This document shows positions 33,391-45,388 of a stretch of 64,000 nt of DNA, in pieces. The notes under the pieces were generated by a model. That model did no database searches and had not been told where the DNA came from. It saw nothing but the letters and a program-made list of their open reading frames with translations. The number at the start of each line of letters is the position of its first letter. Position 1 is the stretch's first letter. A program made the translations under genes and the position numbers. The DNA comes from Cinnamomum chago (lineage: Eukaryota; Streptophyta; Magnoliopsida; Laurales; Lauraceae), in assembly GCA_038049695.1 (NCBI GenBank), contig CP142451.1:31852001-31916000 (forward strand), read 5' to 3'.

Positions 33391-33761
33391 GCAAGGTTCT
33401 CTTAAGCTCAAGTTTAGGATAAGGTAAGTTCAAGTGTGTGGTGGGGCTCACCTGGGGACCCACATGGGGATGGGGATGAGGGGGATTTCAACGACTACCT
33501 TGGATCTTCCTCTCTACAAAAAATAAGCCTTGATCGTAATTTCTATCATCTCCATATGAGCCCAAAAGTTTAATGGTCAACAATTCATTTTGATTAATAC
33601 ATAGTCGATCCAACGGTCCAGTAAATTCAGATATGACCCAAAGTTGATTGACATGTGCAATTTATGAAGGTAATGCGTTTGGTCCTTTTGGATGGACCAA
33701 AGGTGGACCCCACAAGCATGAGCTTACGAGATTTTATCTCAAACTTGAGCTTAGGAGAGAC
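33391..33761. mobile_element. Stowaway-like MITE in unit B
   Basis: The left end GCAAGGTTCTCTTAAGCTCA then AGTTTAG and the right end CTCAAACTTGAGCTTAGGAG then AGACT are inverted repeats sharing TCTC(C/T)TAAGCTCAAGTTT. Both lie in TATATATA tracts, so a TA target is likely. Unit A lacks the insert near 21790. The interior holds GATCCAACGGTCCA and GGACCAAAGGTGGACCCCAC words and no gene. Confidence 0.65.
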
Positions 33762-34470
33762 TATATATATATATATGCAATTTCTTTTCAACAATATCCA
33801 AGGTGGGATTTTAGTAATGAAGCTAAGGGTTCTTTCCTATTTTGAAGATTTGCGACATAATTCAAAAGTGCGCGACCACATTAGGGCCACAGGGGATTTA
33901 CCTGGCTCCTCGTGGGCCCATAGGGATTAGTCCTGCCCAAAGTACTGGAACACACTTCGATATCCAAAATAAAAAAAATGCAACATACATACTCTTAAAA
34001 AAAACTAACATTTTGAACATGACAATTGAGTGAATGTAGTTAATACATATATCAATTAATGCCCCATCTTATGTCATCAATTAGACTGATAGGTTTCTAT
34101 TCCTTTCATATGAATGGAAAAGTATAGAGAGGCATGTTTTAACTAATAAATTATTACTCACACTTAAATTGTTCGAGTGGTTATAGGAAGTCCAATAATA
34201 AAGCGGACCTGATACACAATGATAGTTGGTGGTGTTGTGTATGAGAATTTTACCAATGATCAACCATAAGGGGGCCGGTGGGTTCCTCAGCATAAAAAGA
34301 AAAGGGAGATGCATGTTTTAACTAATAAGGTCTATTTGGTTAAAATTATCTCTTCAATGGTAGACATTGTTGGACTTGAATGGATATGGCTCAACTGATG
34401 GATGAATGTGATGATTCAAATGATTATTGAGAGAACTGATGGATGGATGAATGTGATGATTCAAATGATT

Positions 34471-34473
<3 letters not shown>

Positions 34474-34521
<48 letters not shown>
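34474..34521. repeat. (GA)n microsatellite
   Basis: About 24 uninterrupted GA units. Unit A has only a handful at the corresponding place (22161-22170), so the run expanded after the duplication. Confidence 0.9.
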
Positions 34522-34524
<3 letters not shown>

Positions 34525-34784
34525 GTTTCAGACCTGTCATTGTGAGCTGATAATGGCAATACTTTTGACCTTGGAAGACTGCAAGGAGGAGAAGGGTTTG
34601 AAGATGATTCCTATGGCCTAAATGTTTGCCGCTTAAATAGAGAAACAAAGGAGGGCAGGAGTAGGACCCTCGTGGGGTCAGTCACACGTCAGCCAGTTGA
34701 TGGAGCTAGACGTCAGCCCGTTGCAATAGCAACTTGGAATCGGCATTTTCCAAATCTCTTTTCACACGTCCATTTAGCAAGTTA

Positions 34785-35166
34785 GAGCATCTCCAAGAGC
34801 TACTTTATTTCTCCATATGTCTTTTTAAAAAATAAAGGCTTATGTGGCAAAAAAGGCATATGTAAATTTGGCATCTCACTTGGGCAACTCCAAGAGAGAT
34901 GTCAAATTATTATTTTATTCTTTTTTCATTTAAACTTCATTTGTTTTATTACATATCTCCTAAGAACCACTAACTTGTATTATTATATTGAAAAAGTAAG
35001 AAATGAAGGTTGCCTTTCCATATGCAAAAAAAAACATACCAACCCATATGCCTTTTCCACCTCACTTTTACCATCTCTGTTGGAGGTCATCCCCATATGC
35101 CATTTTTGACCATTTCTTGTCAACTCATGCTGACATGGAGAAATAACTCCTCTGTTGGAGTTGCTC
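34785..35166. mobile_element. Tourist-like (PIF/Harbinger) MITE, 382 bp
   Basis: The ends GAGCATCTCCAAGAG and CTCTGTTGGAGTTGCTC are inverted repeats with few mismatches, flanked by the duplicated trinucleotide TTA (34782-34784, 35167-35169). This is typical of PIF/Harbinger MITEs. No coding. Confidence 0.8.
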
Positions 35167-35276
35167 TTAGTATTTTTTGCAAAGTACCCTTCCACAAGCT
35201 TTTAAGAAGACATTCCGAGATTACCCTTATGCTTTTGACAATTTTCTCCCACGGTCTCTCCAAAAGAGTGCCACAT

Positions 35277-35634
35277 TAACCCTTGTTTGGCATCTTTATT
35301 TTTAACTCCTACTTGTCTAAATTTCTAAAGCGGATAAAGGTTTAGAAAAATAGGGACTTAAATTTTTTTATTAGAATTTCTAAAAGGAATTTATAATGTT
35401 GGAGATTTTTTGGACATGATGTGACATTCACATCATATTTCATAGCATTTATAAATGCTATATTTCTTTACATGCATTTTAAAATCCCACCCTCCTACAA
35501 GGTCTCAAATGACCGTTGAGAATTTAAGAATTTTAACTCTTTTGCCTTTTGGTAGAATTTTTGGATGTTTAAGTACAATTGGAGCATTTAGTAATTCCAT
35601 AATGTTTGAAAATCTAGAAATTCTCCAAACAAGG
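35277..35634. mobile_element. Possible small MITE with CCTTGTTTGG ends
   Basis: CCTTGTTTGG near 35277 and CCAAACAAGG near 35625 form a perfect 10-bp inverted repeat about 360 bases apart. The flanks (TTAA and AATT) do not give a clear target duplication, so the call is tentative. Confidence 0.4.
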
Positions 35635-35864
35635 AATTCCTTGAATTCTAGCAAAGAAACAGGCCGAGCGTCTTACACACATATCTACTCTATGCCCTCT
35701 ACCCACATTATAGCAAACCCTCTAAAAACCAACAACTCTAATTCTGGGCAGTTCAAAATAAGAGGCAAAAAACTAAAGGAGGAGGGTGTCATGTGAACAG
35801 TAATTTGGACATCTTCATGGCGTAGTCCCTTTTTTTGTTTTTTTGTTTTAATTCTAAGAGAGTA

Positions 35865-36360
35865 AATTAAGATCCAAACCATTGGATAGATTCAGAAGGT
35901 TAAACATGGCTATAAGTCCAAATTCTAGCCGTTTGATCATTGTATATTCTGAGATATTTGCTTGCATTTTTTACTTTTGTGGGCACAAACACATGATCCG
36001 AACCGTTAACCCTCTTAGGAATGTTAAACACAGCCATGGGGTCAAGTTTCAAGGCTTGATTCCTCATGGCTCCTGAGAACGTTGTGAAAAGTCTCAACCG
36101 TTAAATGTATCAAGCGTCCATTGCTGGGTTGTAGATGTGTCCATAGGCAGTCCATTTTTTTTCATAAATTCTAGGACCATAAATCATGGTCCAAACTGTT
36201 GGATAGATTAAGAAGGCCAAACACGGCTATGGTCCAAACTTTATCCGTTGGATCATTAAATAATTTGAGATATTTGTAAAAAATAAAACTTCAGGCATTT
36301 ATATCTTTTATTTTTTTTTGACATATGTGGGCCCAAAAAGTAAGATACGGACTATTACTT
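35865..36360. repeat. Internal-type repeats related to the elements at 39553 and 42080
   Basis: Two tandem-like blocks of about 300 bases contain AGATCCAAACCATTGGATAG, then GGTTAAACATGGCTATAAGT, then a GATCATT and GAGATATTTG pair. The same word order occurs several times inside 39830-40440 and 42280-42900, so this is a further, end-less member of that family. Confidence 0.5.
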
Positions 36361-36640
36361 CAAAAAAGTCCATTTAAACCAGATCTGTTTTATGCAGATC
36401 TGTTTCATATAGATGATATTTTCCAAAAAGGACATAAGCCGACCAATGGAATGACAACATGGAGCTGCTCTTTGGTCAATGTAGATGTCACTTGGCTACC
36501 CAATGATTGATCACTAGTATGCCAATTTTCCCACATTTGTTGTCTCCTTTCCACTTGTGTGGTCTCACTTGGTTCCCAGCCTCCTTGGCTGGGGTAAAAA
36601 AAAAAAACTAATGGATCAATCTAAACCACTGAAAACCAGT

Positions 36641-36642
<2 letters not shown>

Positions 36643-36675
<33 letters not shown>
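36643..36675. repeat. (CT)n microsatellite
   Basis: Uninterrupted CT dinucleotides after CCAGTGTT. Confidence 0.9.
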
Positions 36676-36676
<1 letters not shown>

Positions 36677-37084
36677 CTTCTAATGTTAATGAGGGCTGGG
36701 CTAAAGCAAGCTAGTTATGGGCCATGTCGGGCTTTGGGCCTAGAGTTTGGAACTTGGACAGGGCCTGGATGTTGCTCAGCCCATGGACACCCCTAATCGT
36801 GAGTATCCATCCGATCAACTGTCCTAATGCAAGATCCAAGTTGCTCGCCCAGAAAGTAGATCACTCCACTCATTAAGTGGGACACTACTGTTTGCTATCC
36901 TAATTTTATGCATGTGAATAGGAGCTAGGCACGACATACAAGCAGTAGGGACTATAATACAGGTTAGAGGCACTGATGGGGGCCACCATACCCCTTTTAT
37001 AGAATCCTATCCGAGAACCTCTTTATACCTGATCTCCAAATGCACTAGATTATACTTCCAGGGCAAATGGAGAAGTCTCCCTCT
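36676..37084. other. Non-coding sequence with one hAT-MITE end
   Basis: CAGCCCATGGACACCCCTA near 36776-36794 has the form of the right end of a TAGGGGTGT-type hAT MITE. No matching left end was found, so it is truncated. The rest shows no gene. Confidence 0.4.
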
Positions 37085-37140
37085 CAGGGGCGGATCCAGG
37101 ACTTCTAATCTGGGGGCTGCACTTAAGTTACACTAAAAAA
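37085..37140. mobile_element. hAT element left end (CAGGGGCGGATCC type)
   Basis: CAGGGGCGGATCCAGGACTT closely matches the left terminus of the hAT element at 53336 (CAGTGGCGGATCCAGGATT). GGGGGCTGCAC follows in both kinds of sequence. A right end was not identified with confidence (CCCCCATCCAGCGG near 37710 is a poor candidate). Confidence 0.5.
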
Positions 37141-37330
37141 AATTTTGGGCTAAGATAAAACTTTTATTGAAATGTTGTCAAACTTTACAAGAAACATAAA
37201 TGTTTCAGGCATCATCCAAAGAGAAAATCATGAGGAGGAGTCAGAAAACCCACCAGAAAAAATCAAACAAAACCCATGTTTCAGTCATCATCCAAAGAGA
37301 GAATGATAAGGAGGAGAAAACCCACAAGAA

Positions 37331-37355
37331 GGGGGGGGGGGGGGGGGGGGGGGGG
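37331..37355. repeat. Poly-G tract (25 G)
   Basis: Twenty-five consecutive G within a purine-rich segment that also repeats GTTTCAGTCATCATCCAAAG (37203 and 37276). The length may be uncertain in the assembly. Confidence 0.8.
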
Positions 37356-37896
37356 AACCATGTTTCAGTCATCAAACACATGAAAAAGGGTAAAAAAAAG
37401 AAAGAAAAGAAAAACCCATCTTAAAAAACCCAACAGAAAACATGTTTTAGTCATCAACCACATGAAAAAGGGAAGAAGAATGGAAGATTTAGGAGGCAAT
37501 GAACCTTAATAGGAGACAAATTTCTCTGATAAAACACAGTCATTGTATCTTGAGACTCCCCAAGTTTCTTACAAATGTTGGTATCCGCCAAACAACTTTT
37601 AATCTTCCTCCAGTTTTTGGTGTTGTTGACCCTCTTCTGCAACCACCCCAAAATTAAAAATCTAGTTTTTTTTTTTTGGGCCGAAATCTTGGGTGGGCTG
37701 CAGCCGCCTCCCCCCATCCAGCGGAAGTGTGAGAGATGGGGTATGGGGTATGGCCGACATGGGATTGTCCATAGGGAGACGTTGAAAGAGACATTGAGAA
37801 TAGTAATGTGAGAGGGTATTTTTGGAGAAAGAAAAATGCCAACTTAGTTTAATCATTATAGAAGAGACTTTGGGAAATCCTGTTCCAACGTGTCGG

Positions 37897-39552
37897 CTGA
37901 TGTGGAGCACCATCATTGGTGAGGGCAAGTTGCTGCACCATAACCAAGTCCTGCCTAAAAAAGGTTACTTACATTTATACACACACACGATGATTTCTGA
38001 TCGTCCTACGGTGTGCTTCCTGGTTCCTCAGCAATTATAACACATTAAATTCTGTCATTATTTTAATTTATTTTGCTTTCTCGGGTCCTCTATATTTATT
38101 CGATTTTGGTCCGGCGTGGTGTCCTTTTAAAATGCCCAGGACTCAGACTTTATAGGGTCGTCTTTAATTTTTCAGGCTGTCATTGCTTTTCAAACTTTTA
38201 GACTTACGTAGATACAGAGGACTGACAAGATTCAGGTTTTCATAATTTTATGAGTTTTTTTTCTTCAGAAAAGCTCTTATTATTGTATGAAATCTAAAAA
38301 AATACCCTTATAGAACTCTTGACTGAAGGTATGAGCAAAAGCAATGCATTTCCCACCGTCTCTATGTGTTTTCTGTTTTGTCATTTTATCCCTAACCTTT
38401 ATTGAAAAGTTGAAATGACACTTTTAACCAAAAAGAGAAAAAAGCAAGGATTCTTGTGGGCTGATGTGGAGCACCATCATTGGTGAGGGCAAGTTGCTGC
38501 ACCATAACCAAGTCCTGCGTCCTACTGTGTGCTTCCTGGTTCCTCAGCAATTATAACACATTGAATTCTGTCATTAGTTTAATTTATTTTGCTTTCTCGG
38601 GTCCTCTATATTTATTCGATTTTGGTCGGGTGTGGTGTCTTTTTAAAATGCCCAGGACTCATTGTTTTTCAAACTTTTAGACTTAGGTGGATACAGAGGA
38701 CTGACAAGATTCGGGTTTTCATAATTTTATGAGTTTTTTTTCTTCAGAAAAGCTCTTATTTTTGTATGAAATCTAAAAAAACACCCTTATAGAACTCTTG
38801 ACTAAAGGTCTGAGCAAAAGCAATGCATTTCCCACAATCTCTCTGTGTTTTCTGTTTTGTCATTTTATCCCTAACCTTTATTGAAAAGTTGAAATGACAC
38901 TTTTAACCAAAAAGAGAATAAAGCAAGGATTCTTGTGGGCTGATGTGGAGCACCATCATTGGTGAGGGCAAGTTGCTGCACCATAACCAAGTCCTGCGTC
39001 CTACTGTGTGCTTCCTGGTTCCTCAGCAATTATAACACATTGAATTCTGTCATTAGTTTAATTTATTTTGCTTTCTCGGGTCCTCTATATTTATTCGATT
39101 TTGGTCGGGTGTGGTGTCTTTTTAAAATGCCCAGGACTCATTGTTTTTCAAACTTTTAGACTTAGGTAGATACAGAGGACAGACAAGATTCGGGTTTTCA
39201 TAATTTTATGAGTTTTTTTTCTTCAGAAAAGCTCTTATTTTTGTATGAAATCTAAAAAAACACCCTTATAGAACTCTTGACTAAAGGTCTGAGCAAAAGC
39301 AATGCATTTCCCACAATCATTGGTGAGGGCAAGTTGCTGCACCATAACCAAGTCCTGCGTCCTACTGTGTGCTTCCTGGTTCCTCAGCAATTATGACACA
39401 TTGAATTCTGTCATTATTTTAATTTATTTTTCTTTCTCGGGTCCTCTATATTTATTCGATTTTGGTCGGGCGTGGTGTCCTTTTAAAATGCCCAGGACTC
39501 AGACTTTATAGGGTCGTCTTTAATTTTCAGGCTGTCGTTTTTCAAACTTTTA
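37897..39552. repeat. Satellite-like array, copies 1-4
   Basis: Copies begin CTGATGTGGAGCACCATCAT at 37897, 38461 and 38940; a partial one begins at ATCATTGGTGAGG near 39315. The spacing is 564, 479 and about 375. Each contains TGCTGCACCATAACCAAGTC, TTCTCGGGTCCTCTATATTT, GATACAGAGGACTGACAAG and TTTTGTCATTTTATCCCTAA in the same order. Copies 2 and 3 share a 45-bp deletion (GACTTTATAGGGTCG block). Short frames repeat simply because the DNA does. Confidence 0.9.
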
Positions 39553-40616
39553 GGCCATGTTTGGCAACAGGGCAGGGGATTCCTCGGACCTTTTCCTTGA
39601 ATGCGTGGATTTCTGATGTTTGGTTCACAGTAGATTTTGAGAGGAAAGACATTCAAAATGCATGCTTCTGATTATTTCTCACATCAGACCTCCCCCCTTC
39701 GGATGCTGAAAATCCTTCATTGCAAGGAAAGGCGGAGCTACAGTGCATGCTACAGTGAAAAAACGGGATGAAGAAGGTTAGAGGGTTTTGCTTTGAAAAC
39801 CTATCTTTTGAGTCCTACAATAAAGATCCAAACCGTTAATCAGGTTGAAACCCTCCAAAACGGCTATATGACAAAAAATCAGCCGTTGATTCATCACAAA
39901 TCATGAGAAATAGGCCAACAACCAGTGGATGCTTATTTCACATATACTGTATAAAAACGAGATGAAAAAACAGTCCGTTGTTTTCCATCTTTTGGTTCTT
40001 GTGGGCCCCAAAACCATGATCTAAACCGTGAATTATTTCCGGAAGGTCAAGCACAACTTCTAGATCAAATTTCAGCCGTTGATTCATCATAGATCATGAG
40101 TAATAGGCGAAAAACCAGTGGCCGTTTATTTCACATATACTGTATAAAAAGGGGATAAAAAAACAGTCCCTTTTTTTCCTTTTTTTGGTTCTTGTGGGCC
40201 CCAAAACCATGATCTGAACCATGGTTTATTTCCGACAGGTCAAGCACAAATACTAGATCAAATTTCAGCCGTTGATCCATGCTATATCTTGAGATATTTT
40301 CAGAAAATTTCAGATTGTAAAAAAATAATTTTTTATTCCTGTGGGCTCCCTTTGCACGATCTAAACCGTTCAAATTCTCTAAATGGCCAAGAACATCTTT
40401 GAGGAGAAAGTTGAGGTCTTGATTTTTCATGGATTTTGAGATATTTTCAAAAAAGCTTACAACCATTGGATCATACATCTTACAAATGATAGGAATCCTC
40501 TCTCAATATCAAACATAGAATTCTCATTGGAAATCCTATATGAGGATGTGCTGATTCTAGGGAGATGGAGAGAATCCTCTAAATAGAAGATTCATCTCTG
40601 TTTTCCAAACGTGCCC
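39553..40616. mobile_element. PIF/Harbinger-type element in the satellite (1064 bp)
   Basis: Inserted in the satellite word CTTTTAGACTTAGG and flanked by TTA (39550-39552 and 40617-40619). The ends are GGCCATGTTTGG and CCAAACGTGCCC. Inside are four or five imperfect direct repeats of about 150 bases built from CATGATCTAAACCGTG, TCAAATTTCAGCCGTTGAT and a GAGATATTTTC-like end. No transposase is present, so it is non-autonomous. Confidence 0.8.
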
Positions 40617-42079
40617 TTAGACTTAGGTAGATACAGAGGACTGACAAGATTCAGGTTTTCATAATTTTATGAGGTTATTTTCTTCAGAAAAGTTCTTATT
40701 TTTGTATGAAATCTAAAAAAACACCCTTATAGAACTCTTGACTGAAGGTATGAGCAAAGGCAATGCATTTTCCAGAGTCTCTATGTGTTTTCTGTTTTGT
40801 CATTTTATCCCTAACCTTTATTGAAAAGTTGAAATGACACTTTTAACCAAAAAGAGAATAAAGCAAGGATTCTTGTGGGCTGATGTGGAGCACCATCATT
40901 GGTGAGGGCAAGTTGCTGCACCATAACCAAGTCCTGTGTCCTACTGTGTGCTTCCTGGTTCCTCAGCAATTATGACACATTGAATTCTGTCATTATTTTA
41001 ATTTATTTTGCTTTCTCGGGTCCTCTATATTTATTCGATTTTGGTCGGGTGTGGTGTCTTTTTAAAATGCCCAGGACTCAGACTTTATAGGGTCGTCTTT
41101 AATTTTTCAGGCCATCATTGTTTTTCAAACTTTTAGACTTAGGCAGATACAGAGGACCGACAAGATTTAGGTTTTCATAATTTTATGAGTTTTTTTTCTT
41201 CAAAAAAGCTCTTATTTTTGTATGAAATCTAAAAAAATACCCTTATAGAACCCTTGACTGAAGGTCTGAGCAAAAAGCAATGCATTTCCCACAATCTCTC
41301 TGTGTCTTCTGTTTTGTCATTTTATCCCTAACCTTTATTAAAAAGTTGAAATGACACTTTTTCACCAAAAAGAGAATAAAGCAAGGATTCTTGTGGGCTG
41401 ATGTGGAGCACCATCATTGGTGAGGGCAAGTTGCTGCACCATAACCAAGTCCCAGCAATTATAACACATTGAATTCTGTCATTATTTTAATTTATTTTGC
41501 TTTCTCTGGTCCTCTATATTTATTCGATTTTGGTCGGACGTGGTGTCCTTTTAAAATGCCCAGGACTCAGACTTTATAGGGTCGTCTTTAATTTTTCAGG
41601 CTGTCATTGTTTTTCAAACTTTTAGACTTAGGTAGATACAGAGGACTGACAATATTTGGGTTTTCATAATTTTATGAGTTTTTTTTCTTCAGAAAAGCTC
41701 TTATTTTTGTATGAAATCTAAAAAAATACCCTTATAGGACTCTTGAGCAAAGGCAATGCATTTTCCAGAGTCTCTATGTGTTTTCTGTTTTGTCATTTTA
41801 TCCCTAACCTTTATTGAAAAGTTGAAATGACACTTTTAACCAAAAAGAGAATAAAGCAAGGATTCTGGTGGGCTGATGTGGAGCACCATCATTGGTGAGG
41901 GCAAGTTGCTGCACCATAACGAAGTCCTGCGTCCTACTGTGTGCTTCCTGGTTCCTTAGCAATTATAACACATTGAATTCTGTCATTATTTTAATTTATT
42001 TTGCTTTCTCGGGTCCTCTATATTTATTCGATTTTGGTCGGGTGTGGTGTCTTTTTAAATTGCCCAGGACTCAGACTTT
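40617..42079. repeat. Satellite-like array, copies 5-7
   Basis: Resumes TTAGACTTAGGTAGATACAG after the insert. Copies start at 40880, 41398 and 41873. Copy 6 lacks the GTGTGCTTCCTGGTTCCTC part. Copy 7 is cut by the next element. Confidence 0.9.
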
Positions 42080-43131
42080 GGGCTTGTTTGGCAAATCTTA
42101 TCTTTACGAAACAGATTTGTATGATATAGATCTATTTTAAATGTTGCGGTTTGAAATTGATGTTTTACAAATTGACTGTTTGGTAAGACATAGATATTTT
42201 TAAAATAGATTGTTTGGTTAGACACAAGTAAAAATAAATCTAATGGTCTAGGCATTTTGCAAATATCTCAAGATCTGTGATCATCCAACGGTTGAAATTT
42301 TATCCAAACATGTGTTCTACATTTTAATGACTATGGGCGGTTTGGATCATCATTTAATGGTTTGGATCTTGCATTTGGGGGCCATGGTTTTAAAAAAGGT
42401 AGATATAAATGTTTGTGTTTTTTTGTAAATATCTCAAAATCTATGATGATCCAACGGCTAAAATTTGGACCCATAATCGTGCATGGTCTTCTGAATATAT
42501 CCTATGGTTTGGATCATGATTTTTGGTGGCTGAATGTACAAAAAAAAGAAAAAACCACACTGCCCTTGTACAATTTCAAAACTCAGTCAATAATCATGGT
42601 ACATCAACGATCAAAAACATTTTTATAAATCTCTCAAGATCCACTTGGATTTAGAGGCTCATTTTGGGGCCTGTGGCCGTTTTTGGCCATCCAAAGAGAA
42701 TCAACAGATTGGATCATGATTATGGGGCACACAGTTTCCAAAATTTCAAATCGAAGGGCTCACATTTTTCTGCAAATATCTTGAGTTCTGAGATAGATCA
42801 ACGGCTGAAATTTTTCCATATGGCCGTGTTTGACCTTCTGCAAATATCTAACGGTCCGGATCATGATTTTGGGTCCCAAAAATTAAAAAAAATGAAAAAA
42901 CGGACTGTCCTATGAGGATGTCCGTTTCACTGTAGCATAATTGGTCTTTTCGCTTCAAACATTAAGCCCTGATTCAAATCAGGTGCTTTTGCTGGCTTCT
43001 TGAAATAGACATATTTCCTCTTAAAGCCAATTGAAATGGACACAGTAAATACCCCTACCAAACATTCTAAAAGCGGATTCAATTAATTTTAAGTGTATAA
43101 GAGGCAAAAATAAGAGAATCCAAACGCTACC
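42080..43131. mobile_element. Second PIF/Harbinger-type element in the satellite (1052 bp)
   Basis: The ends GGGCTTGTTTGG and CCAAACGCTACC are flanked by TTT (42077-42079 and 43132-43134), splitting the satellite word CAGACTTTATAGGG. The interior repeats GATCCAACGGCTAAAATTT, GGTTTGGATCATGATTTT and ATCTCAAGATC words in the orientation opposite to the element at 39553. The two are thus related. Confidence 0.75.
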
Positions 43132-43303
43132 TTTATAGGGTCGTCTTTAATTTTTCAGGCTGTCATTGTTTTTCAAACTTTTAGACTTAGGTAGATACAG
43201 AGGACTAACAAGATTCGGGTTTTCATAATTTTATGAGTTTTTTTTTTCTTCAGAAAAGCTCTTATTTTTGTATGAAATCTAAAAAAATACCCTTATAGAA
43301 CTC
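43132..43303. repeat. Satellite copy 7, continued
   Basis: TTTATAGGGTCGTCTTTAAT to CCCTTATAGAACTC, interrupted by the Ty3 element and continued at 55795. Confidence 0.9.
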
Positions 43304-45364
43304 TGATAAGTCCAAAATATCACATATTTAAATAATTAATTCATATAAATTTGTGGACTTAATTAAAATAAAATGCATTAAATTCATAGATTTTCACAAA
43401 ATAATGCAATTAGACTCTTTTGGTTGAATTTAAGTAAAAATATCATAAAAATGCATGTCTTGGTGAAATTATCAAATTATGCATTTTTGAGCCCCATGCA
43501 TAGTGGAAGGACCCGATCCAAATTTGTCAAATGATTTGAGTTTTGACCGTGTGATTGATCACACGTGGACCCCACCTTGTTTGAGCACCTTCATTCACTA
43601 TCATTAACTTAACTAGGTAATGCTGGTGGGATATAATTTTATTGCATTTAGATAATCACCAGGCATCATCATGTGACCTGATTTATAATATGAGACCCAT
43701 TGCTTGCATTTAAGTCCGAGTAAACAGTATCCAAAAGTTGGGTTTTAAACATTGGATGATTATTAATTTAATAAATTTATACACTCTAGTGAACCATGCA
43801 TGTTATGACCCACTCAGTGGGCCCATATTAACACCACTGTCATCATGTTTATAAACTGTCTTATGTGTAGGCCAAAATGGTACCGCAAGGGAGATGCACG
43901 TCCATGGATCATTCCAAGTCATTACAAGGCGTAGTGGGACCCATTCCTATTGCTAGTTTGAAAAAATAAATAAATCTCAAGATGCAATTTTGAGAAATTT
44001 CAATAGAAATTGAAAGAAGGAGAACATCCAAGCCACCTCAAATTCACAAGATTTCAAGTCCAAGTGGGGCCATTTTCAACAAAGAATCAAGCCAAATCAA
44101 GGAGATTATAATGGGGCCCAAGTGAAAAGTTTCAAAAGGATTGAAGAGTCCCAAACGGTTTTGTGCAACAACAAGAGATTAAGGAACCCAATTTTAAGAT
44201 CCAAAATTCAAGGAGTTCAAGTTAGAGAAATTCAAAAAAAAGAAAAGGGAGGAACTCCTCCCATTCTCACGTTAATCACACTCTTTTCCCACCCTTATTT
44301 TTTCTCTCTTCTTTCTTACCACAAGGAAAAACATCCATTCATTGGGTGGCCATCAACTTCTTTCCAAACTAACTCTCCTCTCCCCCTAATTTCTCTCTCT
44401 CCCTCTCAATCTCTAACTCCCTCATCCCTATCTTTTCTCTCACACACGTCCCTCTCTCATTCCCTATGACTCATGCGCACAACACCCCATCTCTCTCACC
44501 AGGTTATTAATTTTTTTTCCTCTCTCTCTCTCTCTCCACTCTATCTCACGTGCATCATTCTCTCTCCCATTAATCTCTTTCCATTCTTTTCCCCCATCAT
44601 CTACATCTCTCACTCACCTATTATACGAGGCCAAAGAAGAAAGTTGATTATTTTGTGAAGGAAGAAGAAGAAGGATGGAGGGGTAGATTTGCTACTTGTA
44701 ATCTAAGGAGAAAGGGTGTAAGTTGATTTATTTTTATTGATTGATTATGGGTGAGCAATTTTAATTCAAAATCTGATTTTCAATTTATTAATCTATTTTC
44801 TTTATTTATGGCTTTTTGATGCCTTATTTTTGAATGATATATTGCATGCTTAAAGGCCGCTAAATACTGAAAATATTAGAAGGAGACTAGAGTCTTTATG
44901 AAATTTCTCAATATTAATAAATCTGATTTTTCAGATTTTGGGTCCTTAATGAAATCGCCCATATTTTCAGTATTTAGAAAATAACTGAACCCTGACCCTT
45001 AGATTGCAAGGCTCTCATTCATTCTTGAATTTCAATTTAATTATTTCTGAAAATTTCTTTTTATCTCTCAAATTGGTTTTCTGATTATTTTTATGGTGGA
45101 TGCAGTTTTTAGCATAGATCTATTAGATAAGGTCTCTAGTTTAGGATTTTCTTTTTAATCGGGTTGTAATTAATTTTATTCAGATCTGTGATTTTTTTAA
45201 ATTAAAGTAGGATTTGTGTTTTTTTTTTTTTTATAGATGTTTGACAGGCTAGTACTAGTTTTCCAATAGGACAGGTACATCGCAATCATTGGCTCCCTGT
45301 GGATCGACTCGGTTTCACCGGTTATTACTACAATCGTGGCGACCCTACACTTGGGGCACGATCA
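43304..45364 (+). mobile_element. Athila-like element, 5' LTR
   Basis: 2061 bp, TGATAAGTCCAAAATATC to TTGGGGCACGATCA. It is flanked on the left by AACTC (43299-43303). The end contains GGCTCCCTGTGGATCGACTC and TTTCACCGGTTATTACTAC. It differs from the 3' LTR by roughly two to three dozen small changes by eye, not counting the hAT insert. Confidence 0.95.
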
Positions 45365-45370
45365 AGTTTT

Positions 45371-45388
45371 TGGCGCCGTTGCCGGGGA
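45371..45388 (+). other. Primer binding site (tRNA-Asp)
   Basis: TGGCGCCGTTGCCGGGGA, six bases after the 5' LTR, complements the 3' end of plant tRNA-Asp(GUC) over 18 bases. This primer is usual for Athila and Tat elements. Confidence 0.9.

Larger units (their letters stand above)
28616..34640. repeat. Tandem segmental duplication, unit B (main part)
   Basis: Colinear with unit A after the LINE. It contains the fuller GH17 copy and several insertions absent from unit A (30999-31471, about 32640-32785, 33391-33761). It ends with GGTTTCAGACCTGTCATTGT and GTGAGCTGATAATGGCAATA, matching 22175-22215. Confidence 0.8.

Noticed and set aside
37654-37930. Right end of a hAT element pairing with 37085
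   Set aside because: The best candidate (CCCCCATCCAGCGG near 37710) has too many differences and no matching 8-bp duplication.
37897-42079. CRISPR array
   Set aside because: The repeats are about 480 bp and contiguous, with no short repeat-spacer pattern; the genome is eukaryotic.
38480-42140. Recurrent 63-82-residue frame starting MVRASCCTITKSC
   Set aside because: It recurs only because the satellite DNA recurs; there are no domain features, and it is interrupted or altered in several copies.
44122-44658. Serine-rich frames in the Athila LTRs
   Set aside because: They are translations of a CT-rich LTR tract repeated in both LTRs (also near 54910) and are not a gene.
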